Shown here: positions 10,191-18,387 of the stretch, one piece after another
Numbering within the stretch: the first letter of the stretch is position 1
Layout: the number at the start of each line of letters is the position of its first letter
DNA from: Myxacorys chilensis ATA2-1-KO14
GTDB taxonomy: Bacteria; Cyanobacteriota; Cyanobacteriia; Leptolyngbyales; Leptolyngbyaceae
DNA length: 64,000 bases
NCBI GenBank assembly: GCA_019359275.1
Contig: JAHHHP010000001.1
Span: 62,001-126,000 of the forward strand
Reading direction: 5' to 3'
Made by a program: the position numbers and the translations under genes
Notes under the pieces: model-generated
Database searches by the model: none
Seen by the model: only the letters and a program-made list of their open reading frames with translations
Told to the model about the DNA's origin: nothing

Positions 10191-10739
10191 TCAAGAATCA
10201 ACCGAGAACGATCGCACGGCTAATTCCAGCGCATCCTTCATCTTGCCCCACCGATCCTCGGGTGTCGAAGCATTGAAGGTATACAGCTTATTCCGAAACA
10301 CGATCGCGCTGGCCAAATTATGTCGCTGACTATGATCCGGCAACGTCACCAAATACTCCAGCGTATAGTACTGCCGGTCCGCGACATCCCGCGCCTCAGC
10401 CGACACCAATTCAGCAGTTCGCCCAGAATTTTCAGGCGCGATCGCGCTCTTACCCAACTGATAGCCTACTTCACTCGGCGTTCCCAAATCGGCCAGCGTC
10501 TTCTTGCCTTGCACCGGATTGATCACCACACTGACATTATCGGTTTGCTCAATAATGTCATGAAACACCACATCTGGGCCGTTACTCACTTTAATTGGCA
10601 GCCAACCGTTAGGATACAAAAACCGATAACCATCAATGCTGTCAGAAAAGCTTTTCATTCCGGTCACGCTCCCCGCAACACAACCCTGCAAACTCAAGGC
10701 AACAACAACCAGCAGGATAGCAACCATTCGTTTGAGCAT
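10191..10739 (-). CDS. PsbP-like (CyanoP type) photosystem II lipoprotein
   Basis: The 182-residue product starts MLKRMVAILLVVVALSLQGC, a signal peptide with a lipobox ending at Cys20, so it should be a lipoprotein on the lumenal side of the thylakoid membrane. The mature part matches the PsbP fold: a DSIDGYRFLYPNGWLPI opening, a DNVSVVINPV strand, a TPSEVGYQLG helix and a RHNLASAIVFRNKLYTFNAS end. CyanoP assists photosystem II assembly or stability. An in-frame upstream ATG (10820) would bury the signal peptide, so 10739 is chosen. Maf lies 106 bp downstream in the same direction. Confidence 0.85.
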   Translation of the reverse strand: MLKRMVAILLVVVALSLQGCVAGSVTGMKSFSDSIDGYRFLYPNGWLPIKVSNGPDVVFHDIIEQTDNVSVVINPVQGKKTLADLGTPSEVGYQLGKSAIAPENSGRTAELVSAEARDVADRQYYTLEYLVTLPDHSQRHNLASAIVFRNKLYTFNASTPEDRWGKMKDALELAVRSFSVDS

Positions 10740-11179
10740 GTCTCTGTTTCCTAGCAATGTGATCAACTCGAAAAATAATTCCTTACGCCCATTTTCTGAA
10801 GCCATAATTTCGCAGCCCAAGCTTGAAATCAGGAGGTTTAGAGATTGATGTAAGTTCTTCCCATTCTCCCATTTCTCTTGTCAGGCGCGATCAATTTATC
10901 CACCGATCTTCGGCTGATTTGGCAGAATGAATGAGCAAACTTATCACAGAAGCAATCGTTAGCCGATTAGAATAAAAAGTTGATTGATTGCAAAACATTT
11001 AGCTTGACATTTGATGAGAATCTATCGATCGCGATCCCGATTTGGGTAGAATTCTCGTGGATGTCGAGTAAATCGGCTCAACATTAAGATCAAGTTGCCC
11101 GCCTTAGAACCAGGAACTTTTAAGGTTCTTGTTGTATTCAGGTGTATCCTGTCTCGTTGATTAGTAAGCCGCAATTGGA
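10740..11179. other. Divergent intergenic region
   Basis: 440 bp between the CyanoP gene (left) and the DUF3038 gene (right). It must hold two promoters. A TTGACA hexamer at 11004-11009 is present but has no convincing -10 partner, and a short hairpin-like pair AGAACC...GGTTCT lies near 11106-11130. I see no RNA gene or additional open frame. Confidence 0.45.
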
Positions 11180-11815
11180 ATGAGTGTCTCCGTGAGCGTA
11201 ATGCAGTTGAATAGTCCATCTGCCCCGTCAATCCCTTCCACGCCTATTATTCTGGATAATTTGCCTGATCCTCCCGTCGCGGAGGGTGTATGTCCTCCTC
11301 GAACGCGGTTGCAGATTGATCTATTGTTGCTAGCGATTGAAGCCCTCGACTTAGGCGGGTCAGAAGCGGTTTTAGCGATCGCCAACGATTTTGATCTGCG
11401 TGGCATTCTCAAAAATCGCGTCGCGCTCTGGCGAATGCGGAGTACAAATCCCTTTCGGCGCTATGCTCAACGTCGGCCTCTGACCTTGCTTGAAGCCAAA
11501 GCCCTGGTTGTTGTCACCTGCTACCTGGCACGGCGGTTAACGGTGTTGATTCGTCAACTGTTGCTGGCATATCAGCAACTGAGCGAAAAGAATTTATCGC
11601 CCGATCATCACTTCCGGTTGTCCGAGTACTTAGAGCGATTCCGCGCCCATTTTCGCAGCCGCATGAATCCGCGTCGAGCGGGAGTAATGGCCTACAGTTC
11701 CGATGAAAAACTAAACGAGTTGGCATTAGACCTACTGAGCCAGTTGCTTTTCTGCACCGGGACTTCTGGAATGCAGCGCTTGTGGATTAGCTTGTTCGAT
11801 GGGGAAGTGTCATGA
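11180..11815 (+). CDS. DUF3038 domain protein
   Basis: A 211-residue, mostly helical protein of a cyanobacteria-specific family of unknown function. Recognisable family features are RTRLQIDLLLLAIEALDLGG near 41-60, FRRYAQRRPLTLLEAKALV near 93-111, and the tail of the type LLFCTGTSGMQRLWISLFDG. The stop codon overlaps the start of the next gene by four bases (ATGA), so translation is coupled. The pairing with a DUF4335 protein is a standard cyanobacterial arrangement. An alternative ATG at 11201 is possible. No catalytic motif is visible. Confidence 0.82.
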   Translation: MSVSVSVMQLNSPSAPSIPSTPIILDNLPDPPVAEGVCPPRTRLQIDLLLLAIEALDLGGSEAVLAIANDFDLRGILKNRVALWRMRSTNPFRRYAQRRPLTLLEAKALVVVTCYLARRLTVLIRQLLLAYQQLSEKNLSPDHHFRLSEYLERFRAHFRSRMNPRRAGVMAYSSDEKLNELALDLLSQLLFCTGTSGMQRLWISLFDGEVS

Positions 11816-13293
11816 CCATTCAACGCCAGTACAGTTTGCCAAATTGCACGCTCGTTTTAGAAGGATTGTCCGATCAAAACGGGGCGACCGATGTTGAAAT
11901 GCGTCCGGTGATGTCGCTGCTGATCAATGCAGAATGCCACTTGGGCCAAGAAAAGCCGCTCTTGGGCGGTCGAGAATTTTTTGAAAGCCTCGTGACGGCA
12001 GTGAGCTTGTATGCCCAAGAGTTTTTGAGCGGCATTCATCTACCGCGCCATACCTACAGCGATCGCCCCTCTTTTGTGAAGCTAGAACGGCTCGATCGCA
12101 ATCATCATCGTCTCAGCGTTGATCCAGATGAAAACAATACAATAACGGCTCATCAGGTGGTGGATCTAACCACGGTACAGCTGTTTGATTTGGTTGAAGC
12201 GATCGATCAATTTGTGGCAGATACTCAAACGTTGCCCTTTTGGTCACTCAACCTAGCACCCGTACCGAAGCGCTATGCGAAGAGTAGAGAGCCGATCGCC
12301 AAGCAAGTTGTCCCAGCAACCGTGGGATTGTCTGGATTGGCGCTAGCCACGTTAGCCCTTGTGAGCTTGCCAACCTTCAAGGTGAAAACTCCAGAATGTC
12401 TAACGCCCGGAGCCTCAGACTGTCCAGGGACGGTTTCAAACACGCCCAGCCCATCTATTAGTCCTATCGTCAGTCCGTCTGCCAGTCCGTCTGCTTCCCA
12501 ATCTGCCGGTGCTTCTCCTGAGGCGTTGGCATCTACCAGTCCATCTCCCGATTTGACGCAGTTAGAGCAGACGTTGAATTCTTCAGCCGCTATTACGGAT
12601 CCGCAAGAGTTAAATGCTCTTAGTAAACGGCTCTATGACCAAATCAACGGGCAGTGGACGACAACGCCTAAATTCACTGAAAATTTAGAATATCGCCTTG
12701 GTGTCGCGAGGAATGGCGACATTGTAGGTTACAAAGCTGAAAATCAGGCTGCGCTGAACAACGTTGGGCAAACGCCCTTGCTGAATTTGCTTTATATTCC
12801 AGCAAACGGTAGCGCTCCGGTGCAAGAAGCGATCGCGCAGTACAAGGTTGTCTTCACGCCTCAAGGCAAATTAGAAATTACGCCTACGAGTAGTTCAGCC
12901 GCCGCGTCAAGTCCTGCGTCGTCCAGCCCTTCTCCCAACCTCCCAACTCCCACGGTTTCAACCACGCCCGGAGAAATTACAGATAAAGCGCAGCTAGAGA
13001 ATTTGCAACCGAAGCTGTACGATACGATCGACCAAAACTGGAAAGGGACGCCCCCCTTCGACCAAGATTTGGTGTATCGAGTGCGTGTGAAAGCAGATGG
13101 TTCCATTGTCGATTATGAGCCTGATAGTCAAACTGCTAGTGAGTACATCAAAGACACACCGCTAGTCCAGCTTGGCAAACCATCTGATCCGAATGCTCAG
13201 TTGCAAGAGTCAGTTGCCTCATTTAAGGTAGTTTTTAAGCCAAGCGGTGTCTTGCAAATTAATCCCTGGTACGGCAATCAAAAGGAGAATTAA
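11812..13293 (+). CDS. DUF4335 domain protein with duplicated C-terminal domain
   Basis: A 493-residue partner of the DUF3038 protein. The N-terminal 150 residues, beginning MTIQRQYSLPNCTLVLEGL, are the DUF4335 part. A membrane segment (VVPATVGLSGLALATLALVS, about 165-185) and a Ser/Pro-rich linker follow. The C-terminal half holds two related domains of about 95 residues, each starting with an ITD-LYD pattern (ALSKRLYDQINGQW near 266; NLQPKLYDTIDQNW near 398) and ending with a KVVF strand; a second Ser/Pro linker joins them. The protein is likely anchored in the membrane with the duplicated part on one side. Function is unknown; coupling to DUF3038 suggests a complex. Confidence 0.82.
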   Translation: MTIQRQYSLPNCTLVLEGLSDQNGATDVEMRPVMSLLINAECHLGQEKPLLGGREFFESLVTAVSLYAQEFLSGIHLPRHTYSDRPSFVKLERLDRNHHRLSVDPDENNTITAHQVVDLTTVQLFDLVEAIDQFVADTQTLPFWSLNLAPVPKRYAKSREPIAKQVVPATVGLSGLALATLALVSLPTFKVKTPECLTPGASDCPGTVSNTPSPSISPIVSPSASPSASQSAGASPEALASTSPSPDLTQLEQTLNSSAAITDPQELNALSKRLYDQINGQWTTTPKFTENLEYRLGVARNGDIVGYKAENQAALNNVGQTPLLNLLYIPANGSAPVQEAIAQYKVVFTPQGKLEITPTSSSAAASSPASSSPSPNLPTPTVSTTPGEITDKAQLENLQPKLYDTIDQNWKGTPPFDQDLVYRVRVKADGSIVDYEPDSQTASEYIKDTPLVQLGKPSDPNAQLQESVASFKVVFKPSGVLQINPWYGNQKEN

Positions 13294-13370
13294 AGATGTC
13301 CGTCACACGATGAATCCGGCACGAATCAAAGCTTCTATCGCGTGAACAGCACCCAAGGGTGAGTCGCCTA

Positions 13371-13676
13371 CTATTCTGAGCCGTCTGGGCGTCTGAGCAG
13401 ATTTTCCTTTGATTCCTTGAGTTGCTTCCAAAGGCGTTTAATATCGTCGTAAGCCTCCTCTGGTGGAATTTTCCCAGATGTTTCTAGCCCGCACAGCAAC
13501 GAGACTCTCTGAGCAAATTCTTGCAGATTGGCATTGAAGGCAAGATGCTCTGGGGTGAACTCTCCTCGATAGCGCGCAGTCGGATATAGAAATTCTTCTT
13601 TGCTGCGATCGGCTCTGCCCATCTCTGACGGCTCGCGATTGTCTACCACAGTTGTTTGCACCTCAAAATGTGTCAA
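13371..13676 (-). CDS. Small conserved cyanobacterial protein (DUF7219-like)
   Basis: A 101-residue soluble, charged, helical protein. The block FLYPTARYRGEFTPEHLAFN (30-49) followed by ANLQEFAQRVSLLCGLETSG and then EEAYDDIKRLWKQLKESK is strongly reminiscent of a small family widespread in cyanobacteria, which I believe is listed as DUF7219. The first residues are variable, and an internal ATG at residue 19 is an alternative start. No function is known. The next gene on the same strand upstream ends about 60 bp beyond the start of this one. Confidence 0.7.
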   Translation of the reverse strand: MTHFEVQTTVVDNREPSEMGRADRSKEEFLYPTARYRGEFTPEHLAFNANLQEFAQRVSLLCGLETSGKIPPEEAYDDIKRLWKQLKESKENLLRRPDGSE

Positions 13677-13740
13677 GCTACTTCTTTGTTTTAAAGCATT
13701 GTGCTAAAAAGCGAGAAAAATTAGTAGTCCAATCAACATC

Positions 13741-14232
13741 TCAATTGTTCTTCAGGAGATGCGTGACGGTGCTGATTGCCTCTTTTACCGTTGGCACAAC
13801 AAACACCTGTTCTCCTCCCAATTGCTGAAAAAAAGCTTGGCTCACAGGATCGTCTGTGAGCAAAATGACAGGCTTATTTGCTTTGAGCGCCAAGGCAATT
13901 TCTGATGCGGTTCCGGCTCCCATACCGCAGGCGATCGCAACGCGGCTTGAGAGAACATTGATATTATTTCGAGCGTTACCCATGTCGGTGATGATTGGAA
14001 TATCAATCGCTTCCGACATGGCAGTCGTTTGATTTGGAAGAATTCCGATCGTCAGTCCTCCACCTTGCTTTGCCCCTCGGCTCACCGCATCCATGACCCC
14101 TACATCTCGTCCTCCGCTTAGCACCACCCATCCGGCTTTAGCGAGTTCTTGACCCAGAGCATAAGCATTCTCAACGTCGGTTGGCGTTGCTTGTTCGCCG
14201 GCTCCCATAACGCCAATGATGATGTTGGGCAT
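13741..14232 (-). CDS. SLOG/LOG-like Rossmann protein (TIGR00725 family)
   Basis: A 163-residue protein with the nucleotide-binding fold of the LOG/DprA superfamily. It opens MPNIIIGVMGAGEQATP and contains GWVVLSGGRDVGVMDAVSRG (about 34-53) and SRVAIACGMGAGTASEIALA near 96-115, the equivalent of the PGGxGTxxE phosphate-binding motif but with GMGAGTASE. This matches a family often annotated TIGR00725. LOG proper releases cytokinin bases from their monophosphates; for this branch the substrate is unknown. The gene is divergent from the adjacent glycosyltransferase. Confidence 0.8.
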   Translation of the reverse strand: MPNIIIGVMGAGEQATPTDVENAYALGQELAKAGWVVLSGGRDVGVMDAVSRGAKQGGGLTIGILPNQTTAMSEAIDIPIITDMGNARNNINVLSSRVAIACGMGAGTASEIALALKANKPVILLTDDPVSQAFFQQLGGEQVFVVPTVKEAISTVTHLLKNN

Positions 14233-14316
14233 CGATTCTAAATTTAGATGGGGGTACTTTACAGAAGAACGATATTCTGGATCGTTTTTGTAATCAAGAC
14301 CTACTACTACGAACCG

Positions 14317-15258
14317 ATGGATTCCCTGTTTCTGCCAAATGTCTCTGTGATTGTGCCAATCTATAACGGCGAAGCAGATTTGCCTGATCTACTCGCCTGT
14401 CTCCGATCGCAAGTCTACCCGCGCGATCGTGTGGAATACCTGCTGGTCGATAACGGCAGCCGCGATCGCACCTCCGATCTGCTCCGATCCGCGGCGCAAA
14501 CCGAAGCCATCACAATCCGTCCGCTCAGCGAACCTCAAATTCAAAGCTCTTACGCGGCTAGAAATCAGGGTATCCGAACCGCAACGAGTAGAATTCTCGC
14601 CTTCACAGACGCCGATTGTCGCCCAAAACCAAACTGGCTCACCCATTTAGTTCAACCGTTTGTTGATCCGGTGGTGGGATTAGTCGCAGGAGAAATTCAA
14701 GCGTTACTGGGGCAGACCCTGTTAGAGCAACATGCCGAGCGGCAGGAAACGCTGTCCCAAAAGCATACGATCGCGCATCCCTTTTGCGCCTACGGCCAAA
14801 CCGCAAATCTTGCCGTCCGGTTAGATGCTTTCAAGCAAGTCGGGTTGTTTCGTCCCTGCTTGACCACAGGTGGCGACGCCGATCTGTGTTGGCGAATTCT
14901 GAAACAAACTTCTTGGCAATTTCGATTTGCAGAATCAGCGATCGTACGTCATCGCCACCGTGCTACTCTAGCGGAACTGAAGAGCCAATGGCGGCGCTAT
15001 GGTCGCTCTAATCGCTATCTTCACGAGTTGCACGGCGTCGATCTGATGCGTGAACCGAATTTACGGGAGTACACCTACCGCCTTGCCCGTTGGATCGTGA
15101 AGGAACTACCGCTCTCAGCTAGTCAGAGAATGTTGGGTACAGCAGCAACAGTAGATTTAGTGGGAACTCCACTCGGCTTGATTTGCGCTCACGCCCGGGC
15201 GATCGGGCAACGCCAAGCTACTTTACCCGAACAAGCACGAGAGATTGAATGGCTGTAA
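14317..15258 (+). CDS. Glycosyltransferase family 2
   Basis: A GT-A fold transferase of 313 residues from the ATG at 14317. It shows NVSVIVPIYNGEADLPDLL at the start, a nucleotide-sugar binding region (YLLVDNGSRDRTSDLL), a DxD-like metal site in AFTDADCRPKP near 98-102, and GDADLCWRILK near 188-198, where the ED/D-D-W pattern typical of inverting GT2 enzymes is seen. There is no strong transmembrane segment, though a C-terminal hydrophobic patch may contact the membrane. The open frame extends 23 codons upstream but lacks family similarity there. Acceptor and sugar are unknown; it stands outside the exopolysaccharide locus. Confidence 0.85.
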   Translation: MDSLFLPNVSVIVPIYNGEADLPDLLACLRSQVYPRDRVEYLLVDNGSRDRTSDLLRSAAQTEAITIRPLSEPQIQSSYAARNQGIRTATSRILAFTDADCRPKPNWLTHLVQPFVDPVVGLVAGEIQALLGQTLLEQHAERQETLSQKHTIAHPFCAYGQTANLAVRLDAFKQVGLFRPCLTTGGDADLCWRILKQTSWQFRFAESAIVRHRHRATLAELKSQWRRYGRSNRYLHELHGVDLMREPNLREYTYRLARWIVKELPLSASQRMLGTAATVDLVGTPLGLICAHARAIGQRQATLPEQAREIEWL

Positions 15259-15326
15259 AGCGGCTTAAATCGCATCCTCGCGCCCAAAGTTCGCTAAATT
15301 AAGAGAAACAAAACAGAGGATCAGCA

Positions 15327-16019
15327 ATGCCGGGGCAACTCGTATTGGTAGATGATGAACCAGGACTTCGCGAGGCAGTGCAAGCCTACTTAGAAGACAG
15401 TGGCTTTGAAGTGCAGACTGCCAGCAATGCCCGCGAGGGTTGGGAACTGGTGCAGCAAGTCTTGCCTGATCTTGTGATCACAGATGTGATGATGCCCCAG
15501 GTCAATGGTTATGAGTTTCTAAAGCAGTTGCGGGAAGATCCTAGATTTCAAACCTTGCCTGTTGTGTTTCTGACGGCACGCGGCATGACCAACGATCGGA
15601 TTCAGGGCTATGGCGCAGGCTGTGATGCCTACTTGCCAAAACCATTCGACCCAGATGAATTGGTCGCGATCGTCACTCGTCTGCTTCAGCAACGGGCAGC
15701 CATTAAAGCGGCAAGTAGTGACGGCGAGAATCCAGACGTAGCCGATTTGTCGCGTCAAATTGCTGAGATTCGGGCGATCTTGACTCAGAGAGGCGCGATC
15801 GCAACGACTCCCCCGCCGATGAAGTTAGATTTTACGCCCAGAGAGCAAAGCGTTTTAGAACTCGTGGTGGACGGATTGATGAACAAAGAAATCGCCCGTC
15901 GCCTGGAGACTAGCGTCCGAAATGTAGAAAAATATGTCAGTCGTTTGTTTAGTAAAACTGGCACGAATAGCCGAACAGAGCTAGTTCGCTTTGCGCTAGA
16001 GCATGGTCTCACGAAATAG
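15327..16019 (+). CDS. LuxR/NarL-type response regulator
   Basis: A 230-residue two-component transcription regulator. The receiver domain occupies residues 3-120 with acidic pocket DDE (9-11), phospho-acceptor Asp53 in LVITDVMMP, Thr in FLTARG and Lys in YLPKPF. A LuxR-type helix-turn-helix follows near 170-228 (FTPREQSVLELVVDGLMNKE, then IARRLETSVRNVEKYVSRLF). The wording of the HTH, with NVEKYVSRLFSKTGT, resembles the cyanobacterial/plastid Ycf29-TctD group, but I cannot confirm that. A HisKA_2 kinase gene converges on it 29 bp away, which makes a partnership plausible. Confidence 0.9.
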   Translation: MPGQLVLVDDEPGLREAVQAYLEDSGFEVQTASNAREGWELVQQVLPDLVITDVMMPQVNGYEFLKQLREDPRFQTLPVVFLTARGMTNDRIQGYGAGCDAYLPKPFDPDELVAIVTRLLQQRAAIKAASSDGENPDVADLSRQIAEIRAILTQRGAIATTPPPMKLDFTPREQSVLELVVDGLMNKEIARRLETSVRNVEKYVSRLFSKTGTNSRTELVRFALEHGLTK

Positions 16020-16048
16020 TCAGTTCTCTGAGATAGTGAGTCCTATCG

Positions 16049-16903
16049 TTAGCGATCGCTGAGGAGGTTAAACCTGACTCGAACTGTCGTTTGAGTTCCT
16101 CGCTCAATCTGTAGTGTGCCGCTAAGTTGCTGCACTAACGAATTAATTAGCTGAAATCCCAATGAATCCGTGACGTTGGGGTCAAAATCTGCGGACAACC
16201 GATTGCCATTGTCACTCACCCCCAGCGTCACCTGTCCTGCTAAATTTTGGTCTAGCTCAACGAAAATCTCGCCTCCTCCGCCTTGCAAGCCGTGCTTTAG
16301 AGCGTTTGAGATCAGTTCGTGAAGAATTAACCCAATCGGAATTGCCCGATCGGCTAGCACCTGGATATTAGGGTCAGCTTGGATACGTAACGCAATTTGA
16401 TTTGGATCGATCGCATTGATGCGGACTAGCGTAACAACTAAGCCCTGGATATATTCGCCTAAGCTAATCTCAGTTAAATCACTCGCTTGGGATAAGCGCT
16501 CATGGACAAGCGCGATCGAGTTAACCCGGCTCTGATTGCTCCGTAACAACTCCTGAACGCTCGGATCGTCTGTCCGCATCACTTGCAAATCCAATAGACT
16601 CGAAAAAATTTGCAAATTGTTCTTCACGCGATGATGAATTTCTCGCAGCAAGACTTCTTTTTCTTGTAACGAGGTCTGCAGCCGTTCTACCTCAAACAGT
16701 TTAGTCAAAGAAGATCGTTGCTGAATTGTCATTCGTGCGGCTTGTAGTTCTTCAAAAATTTGCTGTAATTCCGCGCTGAAAATGGATTGCGCCTCTGTAC
16801 GTTCCTCTAGAGCTTCACGGAGCGAATTGCGAAATAAAATTAGCCGTTGGCAGATTGCTTCTAGCTGTTGGGAAATCCCATCATCATTAACATCCGAACT
16901 CAT
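16049..16903 (-). CDS. Sensor histidine kinase, HisKA_2 type
   Basis: A soluble 284-residue kinase. Residues 1-80 are a coiled-coil-like helical region with no obvious sensor domain. The phosphoacceptor box [12 protein letters not shown] (His90/91) is the signature of HisKA_2. The ATP-binding domain has the N box [13 protein letters not shown] near 188-200, a G1 box VSDNGN near 227, and a G2-like [14 protein letters not shown]. With no membrane segment it may sense through partners. It converges on a LuxR-type response regulator gene, the most likely target by position. Confidence 0.9.
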   Translation of the reverse strand: MSSDVNDDGISQQLEAICQRLILFRNSLREALEERTEAQSIFSAELQQIFEELQAARMTIQQRSSLTKLFEVERLQTSLQEKEVLLREIHHRVKNNLQIFSSLLDLQVMRTDDPSVQELLRSNQSRVNSIALVHERLSQASDLTEISLGEYIQGLVVTLVRINAIDPNQIALRIQADPNIQVLADRAIPIGLILHELISNALKHGLQGGGGEIFVELDQNLAGQVTLGVSDNGNRLSADFDPNVTDSLGFQLINSLVQQLSGTLQIERGTQTTVRVRFNLLSDR

Positions 16904-17231
16904 TCAACGTTCTCGGGAACTCGACCGAAATCAATACTTCACAATACCACCGATGATTTAGAGCTAAGATGCCTTGTCATCGCGGTTATTACTGAACTTA
17001 CCACCACATTTTCAAGGATGCACGCCCAAAGCTATAGAGAAAACACGGAATACAGAAGAATTGACTATACAAGCTATCATTAATTTATGGGTGGAAACCT
17101 TGTTGATGTGCCACTTTCACTAGGTTAGCTCTATCGCAACCATTGATAAGGAAGTTGAAACGAAGATCGCTGTTAAGATAATGTCTCAACGAATAGACTA
17201 AATTAAGAATAGTAAACGACTAAGCCAGTTC
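16904..17231. other. Intergenic region
   Basis: 328 bp of AT-rich DNA between divergent genes (HisKA_2 kinase to the left, PHP protein to the right). No RNA gene, repeat or clear promoter could be recognised, although TAAGATAAT near 17174-17182 has -10 character. Confidence 0.4.
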
Positions 17232-17951
17232 ATGGTTGAGGCACTTATGGCTGCTAATCTTGCTCCAGTTTCAACGTTTGAGAAGCCAGCAGCGCAGGAT
17301 GCGGCGTCTCTTCGGCAGGTGTTCGCATCGTTAACTGCCGAAAGTTGCCCGCGCTCCTACAACTTTCACATGCATACTCACTGTTCGGATGGTCAATTAA
17401 AGCCTGAGTTGTTAGCACAACAAACGATCAAGCTTTCCTTGAAAGGGTTCGCCATTACCGATCATCACCAAATTGCTGGATTTTATGCAGCCCAACGTTG
17501 GCTCGAAGCGTGGCAGCAGTCAACTCAGAAGGCCGTGCCGCATTTATGGACAGGAACTGAAATTACGTCTAGATTGCTCGATACTGAGGTTCACATTTTA
17601 GGGTTTGCCTTTAATCCTGAGCACGAGGCGATCGCGCCCTATTTGCAGGGAAAGGCTCCGTTGGCAGAAGCCGCGATCGCATCTAATGTCATCGCTGCTA
17701 TTCATCGGGCGGGAGGGCTTGCCGTCCTCGCGCACCCAGCCCGGTACCGCCGAACACCAGATGATCTGATTCCCGCCGCCACTAACTCTGGTATCGATGG
17801 AGTAGAAGCTTTCTATTCGTACAACAATCCTAAACCTTGGCGACCCAGCCCTAAGGAGACACAGCATGTCCAGCAATTAGGTGCAAAGTACAACTTATTC
17901 AACACCTGCGGCACCGATACCCATGGTCTAAGTTTGGTGCAGCGGATTTAA
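17232..17951 (+). CDS. PHP-domain metal-dependent phosphoesterase
   Basis: A 239-residue PHP superfamily protein. Metal-binding motifs are in order: FHMHTHCSDGQ (His-x-His near 47-49), FAITDHHQIAGF near 73 (Asp-His-His), WTGTEI near 105 (Glu), LAVLAHPARY near 163, and NTCGTDTHG near 225 (Asp-x-His). This is the complete trinuclear site set of the YciV/RnaseAM-like group, whose members release nucleotides from 3'-phosphoadenosine phosphate or short RNA 5' ends. Substrate here is inferred only from family membership. A strong terminator follows. Confidence 0.88.
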   Translation: MVEALMAANLAPVSTFEKPAAQDAASLRQVFASLTAESCPRSYNFHMHTHCSDGQLKPELLAQQTIKLSLKGFAITDHHQIAGFYAAQRWLEAWQQSTQKAVPHLWTGTEITSRLLDTEVHILGFAFNPEHEAIAPYLQGKAPLAEAAIASNVIAAIHRAGGLAVLAHPARYRRTPDDLIPAATNSGIDGVEAFYSYNNPKPWRPSPKETQHVQQLGAKYNLFNTCGTDTHGLSLVQRI

Positions 17952-17968
17952 TAATTTCTACCAAAAAT

Positions 17969-18009
17969 GAAGGGCAGAAGCATCTTGAAGATGCTTCTGC
18001 CCTTTTTTA
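17969..18009 (+). terminator. Rho-independent terminator after PHP gene
   Basis: A 17-bp perfect inverted repeat (AAGGGCAGAAGCATCTT, a one-base loop, then its complement) lies at 17970-18004 and runs into a T tract (CCTTTTTTAT). It begins 18 bp after the PHP stop codon. Because the arms start with AAGG it would also work weakly for transcripts coming from the right. Confidence 0.9.
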
Positions 18010-18136
18010 TAGTTTGTATTATGAGAAGGATTAGCGCTCGCACCAAAAAATTGTTAAGCAAAATGAAGAATCTGAATGAGAATCTGCCGCTTAGGCAATA
18101 TGAAAGTGTGATGGTGATGCGAGCTTAAGAAATAAA

Positions 18137-18238
18137 TTAAGCAAAGCGAGACATCATAGCAATGAGTCCAACACAAGTCACAGCAAACAGTAAGACCATT
18201 CCGAACGATTGACCAAGGTGCTTTTGAGTAGGTTGCAT
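18137..18238 (-). CDS. 33-residue single-pass membrane peptide
   Basis: A short reading frame found by eye: ATG at 18238, stop TAA at 18137-18139, 33 residues. It begins MQPTQKHLGQSFG, continues with a hydrophobic stretch (MVLLFAVTCVGLIAMM, residues 14-29) and ends SRFA. A purine-rich AGGA lies 12 bases before the ATG. Size and topology (short polar N-terminus, one helix, tiny basic tail) are those of the small subunits of thylakoid complexes (PSI, PSII, b6f, NDH-1), but it does not match any I can name. It is isolated, between the PHP terminator and uvrC. Confidence 0.6.
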   Translation of the reverse strand: MQPTQKHLGQSFGMVLLFAVTCVGLIAMMSRFA

Positions 18239-18387
18239 AATGTTAATTTTTCCTAAAGTTTAGCGAGTTATCTAACAATATCAATCTCGCCAAGGTTTTG
18301 TGAGAAACGCAATTTAACTTAAAATCGCTACATCTAACTTTGCAAACTTATCATCTATCACTCAAGAATTAGATTCCAGTTTTACAA

